The position numbers and the translations under genes were made by a program. Below are positions 1 to 8,740 of a stretch of DNA of 10,586 nucleotides, in pieces (the first letter of the stretch is position 1; each line of letters starts with the position of its first letter). Source of the stretch: Saccoglossus kowalevskii (lineage: Eukaryota > Hemichordata > Enteropneusta > Harrimaniidae). Location: contig NW_003113976.1 of assembly GCF_000003605.2 (NCBI RefSeq), positions 55,215 to 65,800 on the forward strand. The letters are read 5' to 3'. The notes beneath the pieces are model-generated. The model was not told the DNA's origin. It searched no databases and was given only the letters and a program-made list of their open reading frames with translations.

Positions 1-19
1 AATAATAATAATAATAATA
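1..19. repeat. (AAT)n microsatellite at window edge
   Basis: Six AAT units starting at the first base, so the array probably continues to the left. It lies in the presumed 3' UTR of gene A or its flank. Confidence 0.85.
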
Positions 20-68
20 GTCTAAATTTTAACATATTGCTATTTCTTTGTTCATTGAAATGTGATAA

Positions 69-217
69 TTATCTTCGCTTCACTAAACCCTGAATGTGTT
101 CCGGATTCCATCCCGGTAGCTGTTTGATATTCATTGATTCTGCTGACCTGAGGTCCCTTTGAATGATGACCATCTGTGACCAGTACGAATATACCCATCC
201 TATAAACAGCTTTGCAC
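69..217 (-). CDS. Gene A exon 7: last coding exon and stop
   Basis: The acceptor GTCATTATAG at 218 gives GT, which completes an Arg codon with the C left by exon 6. Then 48 codons and TAA (69-71) follow. The translation starts AKLFIGWVYSYWSQM, then QRDL, and ends with the basic tail LVKRR. The LC-x-R-A-x-x-F-I spacing to the SYWS motif is what the family shows. The frame stays open further upstream (to about 290), but including that stretch would insert some 24 residues not present in relatives or in gene B, so the downstream acceptor is chosen. No AATAAA occurs between the stop and the window edge, so the 3' UTR runs off the left side. Confidence 0.84.
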
Positions 218-3200
218 CTATAATGACGAATCCCAAAATTAATTCAGTAACACGGTCAATAATGCTAGTGGTATTCTCCCAATGGTATTCTCATTGTATT
301 TAAGTAATCCTTCTTAGTGATTAGCCATCTCTACGCATATCCACTACCACAAAATGAATAACGCAAATGAGTTGTTTGACAATTTTCGTGATAATGTGAA
401 ATATAAAATGAATCTAAAATCTAATTTGGCGTTATATATAAGTGACAGCAATGGAAGAATAATAATAATAAAACATTGCAAACAGGATTCTAATGCACTA
501 AGTTGTTGTTTGAGCACATGAAAGTTTCTTAATACACTAGCAACAGTGTCGCACACATTGAGAAAAACAAGTGTTGCGTAAAACTAAAATAACAGTTAAT
601 GAAAACTAATAAATGAATACATACGTATACACAATTCTTGTTCAAGGAGTGATATGACGTAGTTATCGTTCTTTATAGGCGCAATCGTAGGAAATGTCAT
701 ATTATTAGTTAAGTCTTCAGATGTGAAAACGTTTGCAATTTTTTTTAGAAAAATATCTTTGTATTCCTGTATAAAGAGATAAAAAATACGTGATTTATAG
801 CAGGGTGCGAATTCCCAAGTAACTTATGAATCACACTAAGCATTATGAATAAACATTTTAATATTGCATTGTGATGTTCACGCTAGAGTTTGATGAAATA
901 AAGATATATGTGAATATTATATATATATATTGATAGTTTACCACTAACATATAAATAAAAAACAATCGTCGCCCGTGCGTTACATTTTGGCAGGATAACA
1001 TGACGTCATAAAACATATGATTCGTTATCATACTTACCGTTACGTAGTTGGGATGTGCTACAAATAAACATGAGATGTTTCTTCTCTTCATAAGTTCCGT
1101 GAAATCTTCAGCGACACTTAAAGCTGACCTTCGCATGGCATCAGATTTGACAAGATCACAGTTATTCAACCCATGGCGACATCTAACACGTTATAAAAAG
1201 TAACATACATTTTATTCAACTACTATTCTATGAGCAAGAGAACGTTATAAAACAACCATTATTTTTATAGCATCAGTTTTCAATTTTTTCATCAGAATTG
1301 TACAGATTGTTCACTCAATCCCAAAGAAAAAATTACATAATGTCGTTCTATAACATTCTCTTGACTTAACAGATATATTTTGTGTATTCTCAACAACCGT
1401 AAATACACTTTCATATATGAAACTCAACTTGAACGAGGACCTTAAATTACGGACATAATCAACGTTTAGTATCGCTGCTATTTAAAGACAGTCAAGGTCA
1501 GTTACTGAACAGACGGCGTCGTGTTGGTTCTTCTCCGTGGATAATTATTTTCAGATTCATACTGTCTTCTGTAAACATTAAAAAACCCTCAAACTAATCT
1601 AGATTGCTGAATCCACAGTTTATATACACCTAATCTATTTTATGTAACATCTTATTTATAATCTAAAATAAAATTAACTGCGTAACGTTTAATGTTATGG
1701 GTTACATGTCTGATGTTTTATTCCTTTTATTTTATAATATATTTTCTGATGATTACTACATTTTTCAAAACTTCCCGATCGTTTCCATTCCAGTATAATA
1801 CAATCGTATGTACCAAGCACGTTCGCCTGTTATCTTAAGGTGTCTGTGAAATTCCCAACCACACATTTCCCGTTTTGGATTTGCAATCCACTGAAATAGA
1901 CAGTTATTGATTTTTTGATTGAAAATGATTACTCGTATCCGCATATTTCTCGTGTTGTAGCACGCCCTCCTACCCCAAAATAGTCGACTGTTTCCGACTT
2001 TCCAACTGCAGCTGATGTAAAAGTGCGCCACTAAACGCCAAACTATTAGAGGGAGCCATACTAGTGCGCTATACTTTTATAATACTGTGTCATTCAACGA
2101 TACTATTAACGATATATATTTTTCGATCGGCGCCTTTTTTGAAACGCTGTATTTTTGGCGAACCAAGCAGTGCGTATTGTAATAGTGTGAGAATTTACGC
2201 GTTTCCAAACGATCCAAAGGTGTAACATCAGTAGACGAAAGCCGTAAAATCAATGAAAAAATAGGATCTCCTTATAACTATGTAACTATATATATAACTA
2301 TATTTTGACTCTTTGTCAACCACACGATCCCACTAGATGTATGTTTATTATGTTGACAATTTCGCAATAGCAGTAAATCTAACTTATAATTGGTAATATT
2401 TAAACAAGCATCTGATCTATAAAGTGAGTACACATCGTTCTAAATTAACCTTGTTTGTGTATATATCTTTAAAAAATTTCCAATATTATCTTGCCTACAT
2501 ATCCTTCTAAATAATTTAAAATTTTTGGGTTTGTATAACAATCTAAATGAAAGATTCCCCGATTCGTAAGGTAATTGCCTTGAATTGATTATGAAATACA
2601 CATATTATAATCAAATTAATATTCTACGACACAAAAATGGCACAGCCCACATTTTGCGTTGGCCACCGAAATTTATTCCTGAAATCACACGTTTTATGTC
2701 TGTGGAGAGCTGTACTTATTCCACGCTTATGCAAATATGTATTGTCAGGTTTAGATTTAAATGTAATAACTCGTATAATGTAGTTACTAATGTAGTATCA
2801 GGAGCCACAAAATTGTAACTGTTCAGTTCTCATCATTCTACATACTTTAAATGATGAATGCACTTCACTATATTAATGTGATTACAAGACCCTATTCAAT
2901 ATTAATTAAGGACAGTATGTCTCCTATATACCTGTAAAACCATAGTTTTTATATCTATATCCACCGCAAGTCTGTTTCTGATACTCGTTGGCTTACATGA
3001 GTATATGTCGATGTCTACATTTATATATATTATAGACGGAACATAATATTATTATTGTTAGCCATATAGCATTGCTTATGTTTGATTAGTTGAATAGACA
3101 TCGCTGAAAAAATGTATTATATGCTATATACAATATACAACCTGGTGATTATTTTAATCACTTAAGTAACACATTTTGTTTTCAATTTTGATATTTAGGA

Positions 3201-6200
3201 TATTTAAATTTATTTTACATGCAGGATGGCAACAGTACATGATATTTAAAGAGGCTAACGCTCTTTCTGATGATTTTATGTGTCATTTCCCATTATAGTG
3301 CGCGTCGTGCGTCATTAGTTTTTACGAGACTAGTCAACCCATAGTTCTCACATCACCTTTTATGTGACAGCCACTTTTGTGTCTAAAACAATATTTTAAT
3401 TAGATTTGGTTATCTTTGTGTGGTTATATTTAAACTGGTTATTGCCACTTTAATTTTTTCATGTAGATAATACGCTTTACGTATGATATTAGTAGTTCAT
3501 ATTGTGCAGTATTTGCGGAATGGTCATCCAGTTACTTAATTATATAAGTAATTATCTGGTATCTACATTATGGATAACCATAATATTTGTCGTATTGAAC
3601 AGTTAAATTTACACTATTTGCTAACTAACTAATTATATACAAATGAATACTACTAGGGTAAGCAAGCCAATAATTTAGAACTAACTAAGAATAAAACAAA
3701 TTACAATGTTTTAGTTTACCAAACATCGGTGAAACACGAATCATCATCTTTCGTTAATGTGGTTATTGGACATTGGACGTTGCCATACTCACACGGCCCT
3801 AAAATGTCAAAAAAACTGTTTCAGTGAGAATGATAACATTAACAAACTTCCCAATCTTATAACACGTAATACGGAAACTAAATCGAATATAATTACTGGA
3901 GATTTAAATGTATTATTGTAAGAAAGTTTGAACGGCCGTTGCATATAATGAAATGTGTATGTGTGTGTGTTGGAAAGCCATTAACTATTAACAAAATAAA
4001 ATCGTCATCAGATATTACATATAAATTTAACAAATAATGATTTCAACATTTATAAAATAATGAAAATAAATTTTGTTTTCGACTTTCCATAGAAAGCAAG
4101 AATAAATCTGAACACTGTTTTTGATTATCGCATTAACAAATCTCGTACCAATTTAATGTTATAACTTATTGCAGGGTAATCGACGCTTACCTTTCTTGCA
4201 GCTTTGTTCTAAAATGTACTGCCATATATAACCTTCCTTTGCACATATTTTCGTTGACCAGGTCAGCCATATCTCTTATTTTCTTGGGGCGAATAAGATG
4301 TATGTCTACTTGTTGAATAAGTTTATTCTTTCCCGGCATATTGGTATGTATAAAGTTCCTTGGTTCGTAGATGCCAACACATCTTACGTATCTGGCTTCT
4401 GTAAATATTGATTGCGGGTCACTTGTCAATTTTAGTTCATAGTATGATGGTAGTCGTATTCCGTGGACTTTTTCGTAAAGTCCCACATGCTGCGTATACG
4501 AAACATCTGTCGCACTGCTGAGGGCGACTATCATGTCCACTGTATTGTTACAGTCACGTTTAAAATCATCTATGTAAACCAAGTCGAGTAATCGTCGTAG
4601 TTCATACTCGTCGAACGTTTCGTTTAGCGGTTTCCATTCATTGCGGGAGGTGTAGTGAGTATGAAACCACTTTTCAACAAGTGATCGGTTTGTATACATC
4701 GCGTATACAGCGGCCATTCTAAAATGCTCATAATTGAAATTGGGTCCGCTGCCAAAGTGATGAACCGGAAGTAAATATCGCTTTTTGACACGTGTCTGTG
4801 TAGTCTGTAGACTTCCCTTCACGTCATCGACCTTTAAGGGATAAAATACGGAATACATAATAAATCGTTGTCATCTGTACTGAAAACACATATTATACCA
4901 ATTGTATAGTTGCATGATCTCAGAATGATTAGTAGTTATCTGATGTACTATATAATGGCTTTCTCGTCACGTTAAAGACTTGGCATCCTTGTATATATAT
5001 GTACACCACTAAGCAGACCATGTTTTTTTGTATATGGTATGTTTTTTTGTAGACTGTATATTGCGTTTGTGTTTTTGCCCAGCATGTTAAAACGTAAAAT
5101 TCAAATAAATCAGAGAAACGAAATTAAACTGCATTAATAACTTATATGATTGTGTACATGTCGCTTTTGAAATATTATTTTAAAATCCAGATCAACATCA
5201 AAATGGACTAATCAAAGTTAATCTTATCATTAAAAAAATAAACTTTCTTCAGTGACATATATGCTTCGATCATTACCTCTCTTCCCGCCGCCGCCGCCGC
5301 CGCCGCCATCACTACCACTGAAAAGCGTATGTACATTACCTTGTATGGTTACATACTTGTAAACAGCACCGGGGTGATTTGTTTGAAAGTTGCTATTTAG
5401 CTACATATTATAAGCAATGCCATACGTTCAGTAATTTGGTACAACGAATTTTTGTGTGTTTTCAATCGGTTTAAACACATATGATCAACGTGCCAAAACA
5501 TAGCTTACGATTCTGTTGGATTTTGAGTATTATTGTCGTAATTACTAAAATATCACAAATTATGTTGAAATATTACCTCAACTGAAGTCAAACTTTGTTC
5601 ATTCATAAGGTTGTCAACGTTTTTGGATGTGTCTTTGTCTGCTATATTATAATCCTGCAATGATACGAGTTCATGCCGTTATCAATGATTACACAGATTA
5701 CGCAGTGTTCTGATGAATTCTGCAACGTGAAATAAACAAATCACATCCACGTAAAGGGAGTTGGACGTATACTATTCTTCGATTGGCGCTCAGACAACAT
5801 AACAGCATACCTCGCACTTCTATACGATGACAATCTGCCTGTTTCACCAGTAATGTGTAATTTGTGTGAATGCACCATTATTACATGAAATAATACATAC
5901 CTCAGTGGCAGATTTGTTTATATCTTTTTTGCCTGGAATCTTCATATCGACTTTATTGTAAGATTCAATGACTCCTTCCACATTGTTAACAACCTTACTT
6001 TTTGTATTCTGAGATAATTGTGTTTCTTTGTCTGTGCTATTGGTGACACGAGTTTGTTTATTATCTGGTATAGTCTGCGATGTAAAAAAGGTAATACATT
6101 GATAAACTGTTTGATACTAAAGATAATGTTTATGGCTGTAATTTCACCAATGTGTGGATGGGATTGAAAAACCTGGTTCTTTTGAAAAGGATTTGAGTGT

Positions 6201-7471
6201 AATAAATACTTCATTAACCAGGTGCCTCTAGACCACAAACGTGTTAATCCATTAATTGTACTCAATGAAAAATAGTAACCTGCGTACTACTAACAATAAT
6301 TTAAAAGCAGAATGTAAAGAACGGGTAGGTGACATATTGGTCCGTCCGGATTGCCTTCACATTACTGATAAACTAACTGTCGTGTGGCGATCTAAACCAA
6401 CATTTGCACCGGATCTTAACAGACTAGTACCGAATTATTAATAACATAGAAACATAGAAAAGGAAACGGAAGCAAGACGTAAACTGATATAATCATGATA
6501 CACTTAAAAAACATTTTGTATTGTGTAGAAATGAATACCCATCCATTCATCTGTCTTTCTCGATAGTTATAAAATAGTTATTATAAAAATTCATAGCTCA
6601 CTAGCTCTTATGATTTACAAACAGGGATTTTTCTGTTCGTTCGTTCATTCGATTGACCAGTGGTGAACTCAATAAGGCGCCCCGAGCACAAACACAACCA
6701 CAACCCCACTAAAATAGTCGTTATTTGTACAGGAATATCCCATAATGCATCGCGACAAAGACGTCATTGTGACAACCGCTCACCAACAAAAAATCTCCAA
6801 AGATTCTATTAAAGTCTCTACACAATGATTGAAACCAAATAAATAAATGTCGTGAACCTTAATAAATTGTGTAACGTTTTTTTTAAAAAAAAAACAGTTA
6901 TGTCGATGCATATAGAACCGAGGTAGAACTGTCGCATATGGTGTTACACTGAATACTAATCCCTCAAACATTGGACAATTCACGATGTCAGAGCATATCT
7001 ACTATATACAAACTAACATATGTACCACCTACATACAGATGTGTTATTTCTTCATAGACGTGGCAAATATACGCATTTGAGCTACGATTACTGTGCTACA
7101 GTGAATTACATTATAGTGTATAGTCTAAAAAGATATATAATGTGATAAGTTATAATCAATGTCCCTATTGCAACTTACCGTTTTTCTGTTCTTCTTAGTA
7201 CCATTTTGCCTATTATTTGTTTTCTCTGCATTCTCGTATCACCTAGGCCATCTGTAATGGTCCTCACAGTCGGTGTGTCAATTGTGAGAATCTCGTTTTT
7301 ATTCTCGGCATTGGAATTGTCTTTATAGTTGTACGCGATCGAAGAGGGTAGATAACGCGTCACAGAAGATACATTATCCAGTCCGTAAGTATAAAGCGTT
7401 AAACAGAAAACCATCACGAATAACAACAAAACGGTGAAAAATCGAGACGCTACTTTCGGTATAGATGCCAT
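69..7471 (-). CDS. Gene A: type II membrane GDP-fucose O-fucosyltransferase-like protein, seven coding exons
   Basis: Inferred join, in transcript order: 7471-7179, 6074-5901, 5654-5577, 4831-4191, 1182-1038, 766-625, 217-69. All introns are GT..AG, and phases agree at every junction from exon 2 onward. The product is about 530 residues: a short cytosolic tail, one signal anchor, a polar stem, then a catalytic domain resembling the O-fucosyltransferase superfamily (Pfam PF10250 type). Domain landmarks seen are an N-terminal FGSGPNF nucleotide-binding-like loop, a NETFD/DFKRDC segment, a central AVHFR (the family's H-x-R), and a C-terminal SLLEQELC plus SYWS region. At least six N-x-S/T sites fit a lumenal domain. 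Members transfer fucose from GDP-fucose to protein or glycan in the ER or Golgi; the acceptor here is unknown. The exon 1/2 junction is unresolved (see findings). Family placement is from recognised motifs, not a database search. Confidence 0.8.
218..624 (-). other. Gene A intron 6
   Basis: A 407 nt GT..AG intron, phase 1. It contains a short AAT microsatellite at 458-471. A minus-strand open frame at 344-556 is hydrophobic at its end, has no homologue in gene B's matching intron and is treated as chance. Confidence 0.75.
458..471. repeat. (AAT)n microsatellite
   Basis: Between four and five AAT units inside gene A intron 6. Confidence 0.8.
625..766 (-). CDS. Gene A exon 6: fucosyltransferase-like domain, C-terminal region
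   Basis: This 142 nt exon is 47 codons plus one base. The acceptor is TCTTTATACAG and the donor AC|GTATGT. It encodes FTSEDLTNN, FPTI, a D-N-Y helix start and SLLEQELCI, which fits the C-terminal family pattern (S-x-D-L followed by a helix with E-Q-x-[IL]-C). One N-M-T glycosylation site is present. It is the clear homologue of the gene B exon at 9085-9226, with 31 of 47 residues identical by hand alignment, the same length and the same phase. That conservation is the best in-window proof that this is a real exon. Confidence 0.88.
767..1037 (-). other. Gene A intron 5
   Basis: A 271 nt phase 0 intron with donor GTAAGT and acceptor TTTATACAG. It includes a 14 nt TA run near 918-931. The open frame that reads through the donor from exon 5 is not coding beyond 1038. 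Confidence 0.75.
1038..1182 (-). CDS. Gene A exon 5: central part of the fucosyltransferase-like domain
   Basis: The acceptor reads AACGTGTTAG at 1183, and the donor ACG|GTAAGT is a full consensus. The exon is 145 nt: its first base completes an Arg codon with the AG left by exon 4, and 48 codons follow in phase 0. The translation begins CRHGLNNCDLVKSDA. It continues with a helix (AEDFTELMKRR) and a beta strand (ISCLFVAHPNYV) that lies where relatives usually have a strand ending in 'ATD'. The phase match across the 3 kb intron supports membership of gene A. Confidence 0.82.
3521..3580. repeat. Imperfect inverted repeat, about 60 bp
   Basis: The outer 10-mers TGGTCATCCA and TGGATAACCA are reverse complements with one mismatch. 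Inside them lies a 7 bp stem (TTACTTA / TAAGTAA) around an AT loop. It could be a tiny MITE-like remnant or chance in AT-rich DNA; no target-site duplication is clear. Confidence 0.4.
3953..3971. repeat. Short (TG)n run
   Basis: An ATGTGTATGTGTGTGTGT-type dinucleotide stretch in gene A intron 4. No function is suggested by the sequence. Confidence 0.7.
4191..4831 (-). CDS. Gene A exon 4: N-terminal half of the O-fucosyltransferase-like domain
   Basis: This is the longest open exon, 641 nt (213 codons plus two bases). The acceptor TTTTATCCCTTAAAG precedes GTC at 4831. The frame also stays open back to an ATG at 4858, but an in-frame TGA lies just above that, so splicing at 4831 is preferred. 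The exon holds the FGSGPNF loop (about 4736-4756) followed by NRSLVEKWFHTHY, the family's pattern of a glycine/proline/asparagine loop and then a helix ending in NRT/S-hydrophobic. Next comes NETFD with DFKRDC. AVHFR lies near the 3' end, with His at 4214-4216 and Arg at 4208-4210; this matches the conserved H-x-R that contacts GDP-fucose in family structures. Three N-x-S/T sites and cysteines in DFKRDC, YVRC and NMCKG suggest a lumenal, disulfide-bonded fold. The donor AAG|GTAAGC leaves phase 2. Confidence 0.88.
4832..5576 (-). other. Gene A intron 3
   Basis: A 745 nt phase 0 intron with donor GTAATA and an acceptor tract TTTTATCCCTTAAAG. It carries the GCC repeat flanked by splice-like sites at 5277-5317, described separately. 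Confidence 0.6.
5285..5307. repeat. (CCG)n trinucleotide microsatellite
   Basis: Seven CCG units plus CC, the only strongly GC-rich simple repeat in the window. It lies inside a 41 nt stretch bounded on the minus strand by splice-like signals. Confidence 0.9.
5577..5654 (-). CDS. Gene A exon 3: short lumenal stem cassette
   Basis: This is a 78 nt exon of 26 codons, phase 0 at both ends, between acceptor TATCATTGCAG and donor GAG|GTAATA. It encodes a very polar peptide (DYNIADKDTSKNVDN and on to TSVE). It joins in phase to exon 2 upstream and exon 4 downstream. It has no domain of its own and was recognised by splice sites, an open frame and phase agreement. Confidence 0.6.
5901..6074 (-). 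CDS. Gene A exon 2: lumenal stem cassette
   Basis: The acceptor is strong (pyrimidine-rich TTACCTTTTTTACATCGCAG), and the donor GAG|GTATGT matches consensus. The exon is 174 nt, which is 58 codons open in phase 0. The translation is hydrophilic and low in complexity, rich in K, N, T, S and E, with one N-S-T site, as expected for a Golgi enzyme stem. A minus-strand frame shifted by one base is also partly open here but stops before the donor. A second AG ending at 6037 would start the exon at 6036 and restore phase with exon 1. Confidence 0.65.
6075..7178 (-). other. Gene A intron 1
   Basis: A 1.1 kb intron after the perfect donor GTAAGT. It includes a plus-strand 58-codon open frame from the ATG at 6265 to 6441, a minus-strand open frame at 6780-6983 and a ZNF143-like motif. 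None of these is supported as a gene. A missed micro-exon of 3n+1 bases could hide here (see findings). Confidence 0.55.
6739..6754. promoter_or_regulatory. ZNF143-like motif in gene A intron 1
   Basis: CCCATAATGCATCGCG resembles the CCCA..ATGCA.TGCG pattern of ZNF143 sites. It lies about 730 nt downstream of the gene A start codon, in the first intron, where an alternative promoter or enhancer could lie. Support is weak. Confidence 0.2.
7179..7471 (-). CDS. Gene A exon 1: start codon, signal anchor, proximal stem
   Basis: The ATG at 7471-7469 has A at -3 and G at +4, and an in-frame TGA lies four codons upstream, so it is the likely start. Residues 1-11 are polar and basic (MASIPKVASRF). 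Residues 12-29 are a hydrophobic helix (TVLLLFVMVFCLTLYTYG) typical of a Golgi type II signal anchor. A polar stem follows with one N-V-S glycosylation site. The donor at 7178 reads ACG|GTAAGT, a full consensus, and leaves phase 2. A weaker donor after the ATG codon at 7202 (ATG|GTACTA) would leave phase 0. Nothing here is specific to fucosyltransferases; it is assigned to gene A by position, strand and architecture. Confidence 0.75.
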
Positions 7472-8486
7472 ACTCCGATATCAGGCAACGTGTAAATGAA
7501 TACAATAAAACAATATATTAACCACGCCTGGATGAATCGCTCAAATGGGCCAGCAAATCAGCTCACTGCTGTGTTATCGCAGCGAGTTAGTCCTTTATGT
7601 GGGCTAAAGACCTCAATGCGAGAAAAGCGTACGCACAGTTTATTCTGTCAACACATAGACCCTTTTAAGGGTATATGATCAACTTAATGCTGGAAATGAC
7701 AGTTTAAATATCATGGTATGATATGATATTTCACTTGTCATTTCAACGAGACAAATAGTGTACGTGTCACCAATTACCTGCCAAGGAACTCGGTATTTTG
7801 ACCTAGAGTTTTGACTAATAGTTCGAGATCAATTAATTAAAATGAAAGAATGCCTCTGCCATTTGATTTTTATGGATGTGTGCAATATATATCCTTTGAT
7901 ATTGTATTATTCGGTAAAATAGAACAAATATTCACCCCAGCACATGTCAATACACGATTAGTCGATCCAAGGACAATTGTCAACGTAGGCGATAATGCGT
8001 ATTGAATTGTGTTTCGATGAACATTTTTATTCTGCTGTAACATAACGCGAATAAAGAGTGTGGATGAAAATTATTCATTTCATTAAGGTGAACAATAAAT
8101 AAGAACATATTTATAGCAAATGTGCGGAATATAAGAATAGAATAAGTTATTCTTGAGATTGACATCGATATATGCACAAATTGCTGTAATCTCCTTTTAT
8201 ATCAAATCAGTGCATGTACATTCAGTCTAACGGTACTCTGTCTTGTTTAACACACCACTTGATATATACTTAAATGGCTACATTGTAGATTGTATCATTA
8301 ACTTCTAACTGCACCTTCCAATTGGTGTCTCAAAATTCGCGTTACGATAACAAGAACGATTATCAAGACCATAGCTTCGATCATGTCACAAGCATTAACT
8401 ACATAAACTACTCACAAATATCGACAACACATCTTTCAATAACTGGACTGAAACGTAACAAGAAAGACAATAAATGGTAACATTAG
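7472..8486 (-). promoter_or_regulatory. Intergenic spacer between genes B and A: presumed gene A promoter and 5' UTR
   Basis: About 1 kb without a supported gene. Going toward gene A on the minus strand it holds a CArG box (7661-7670), a TATA-like CATAAA near 7600, a second TATA-like stretch (TTAATATATTG) near 7515, then the start codon. Open frames here on both strands (7496-7678 plus, 7980-8177 minus) show no family signature. No 5' UTR exon can be assigned from sequence alone. The promoter call follows from position. Confidence 0.35.
7661..7670. promoter_or_regulatory. CArG box (SRF-type site)
   Basis: CCTTTTAAGG fits CC(A/T)6GG exactly and lies 190 nt upstream of the gene A start codon. 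Serum response factor or another MADS-box protein binds this consensus. A ten-base match can occur by chance in AT-rich DNA, but the promoter-proximal position makes it worth listing. Confidence 0.35.
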
Positions 8487-8496
8487 TTTATTTATT
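8487..8496 (-). terminator. Gene B poly(A) signal, two overlapping AATAAA
   Basis: On the minus strand the sequence AATAAATAAA lies about 100 nt after the gene B stop, giving two overlapping canonical AATAAA hexamers. The position fits a short 3' UTR ending before the gene A promoter region. Confidence 0.6.
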
Positions 8497-8597
8497 TCAA
8501 ACTGTCGACATATTACCAATCTGACAATAATCATAATATTTACATATCAAATAAACACCCATTGCAATATACCAAATCTTAGTTGCACGCTGACACG

Positions 8598-8740
8598 TCA
8601 CCTTCTTTTCTTGCCAAATTTCCGGCTGTTCCAGGCTGGAAGGTTTCTTATATTAATAGTTTCTTCCTTTCTGAGTCTTCTCTGAAAACCAACCATATGC
8701 GACCAGTAGGAATACGTCCATTCAACAAAGAATCTGGACC
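8598..8740 (-). CDS. Gene B last coding exon (paralogue of gene A)
   Basis: The acceptor is pyrimidine-rich (TTTTAATTCTTTTAAG) at 8741. Two bases complete an Arg codon with the C of the preceding exon, then 46 codons and TGA (8598-8600) follow. The translation SRFFVEWTYSYWSHM..QRRLRKEE..INIRNLPAWN.. aligns with gene A exon 7: the SYWS motif is kept and 20 of the first 38 residues are identical by hand. The C-terminal tail is again basic (KFGKKRR). No stop or frameshift is seen in the exon. A plus-strand open frame over the same bases is a shadow. Confidence 0.85.

Larger units (their letters stand above)
1183..4190 (-). other. Gene A intron 4 (3.0 kb)
   Basis: The large phase 2 intron splits the catalytic domain. 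It is AT-rich with no recognisable transposase, reverse transcriptase or RNA gene. Two open frames of 77-88 codons (2585-2818 plus, 1765-2031 minus) match nothing I know. It also holds a TG run near 3953-3971 and an imperfect palindrome at 3521-3580. Most of the sequence shows no structure I can name. Confidence 0.7.

Noticed and set aside
218-289. Extending gene A exon 7 upstream to an AG near 290, which keeps the frame open and the phase correct
   Set aside because: It would insert about 24 residues between the LEQELC helix and the SYWS motif. Gene B and the family spacing lack them, and gene B has stops in the equivalent stretch. The AG at 218 gives the expected spacing.
1479-1503. Plus-strand TATTTAAAG followed by TCAGTT as a TATA plus initiator core promoter in intron 4
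   Set aside because: The spacing of about 21 bases is too short for a typical TATA/initiator pair and no coding region follows.
2585-2818. Plus-strand 77-codon open frame in intron 4
   Set aside because: No recognisable motif, antisense to gene A, and of a length expected by chance in 3 kb.
4832-4858. ATG at 4858 as a start codon for a shorter, anchor-less gene A product
   Set aside because: It lies within a pyrimidine-rich acceptor tract, and the spliced reading from exon 3 is phase-consistent. An alternative start remains possible but unsupported.
5942-6265. Minus-strand 107-codon open frame over exon 2
   Set aside because: It is the frame one base off from the stem exon. It hits a stop before the donor and does not join exon 3 in phase.
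6265-6441. Plus-strand 58-codon open frame in intron 1
   Set aside because: It has no domain, no promoter or poly(A) context, and lies antisense within gene A.
6635-6665. GTTCGTTCGTTCATTCGATT as a tRNA B-box
   Set aside because: There is no matching A-box, acceptor stem or cloverleaf nearby; it is better read as a short GTTC-type repeat.
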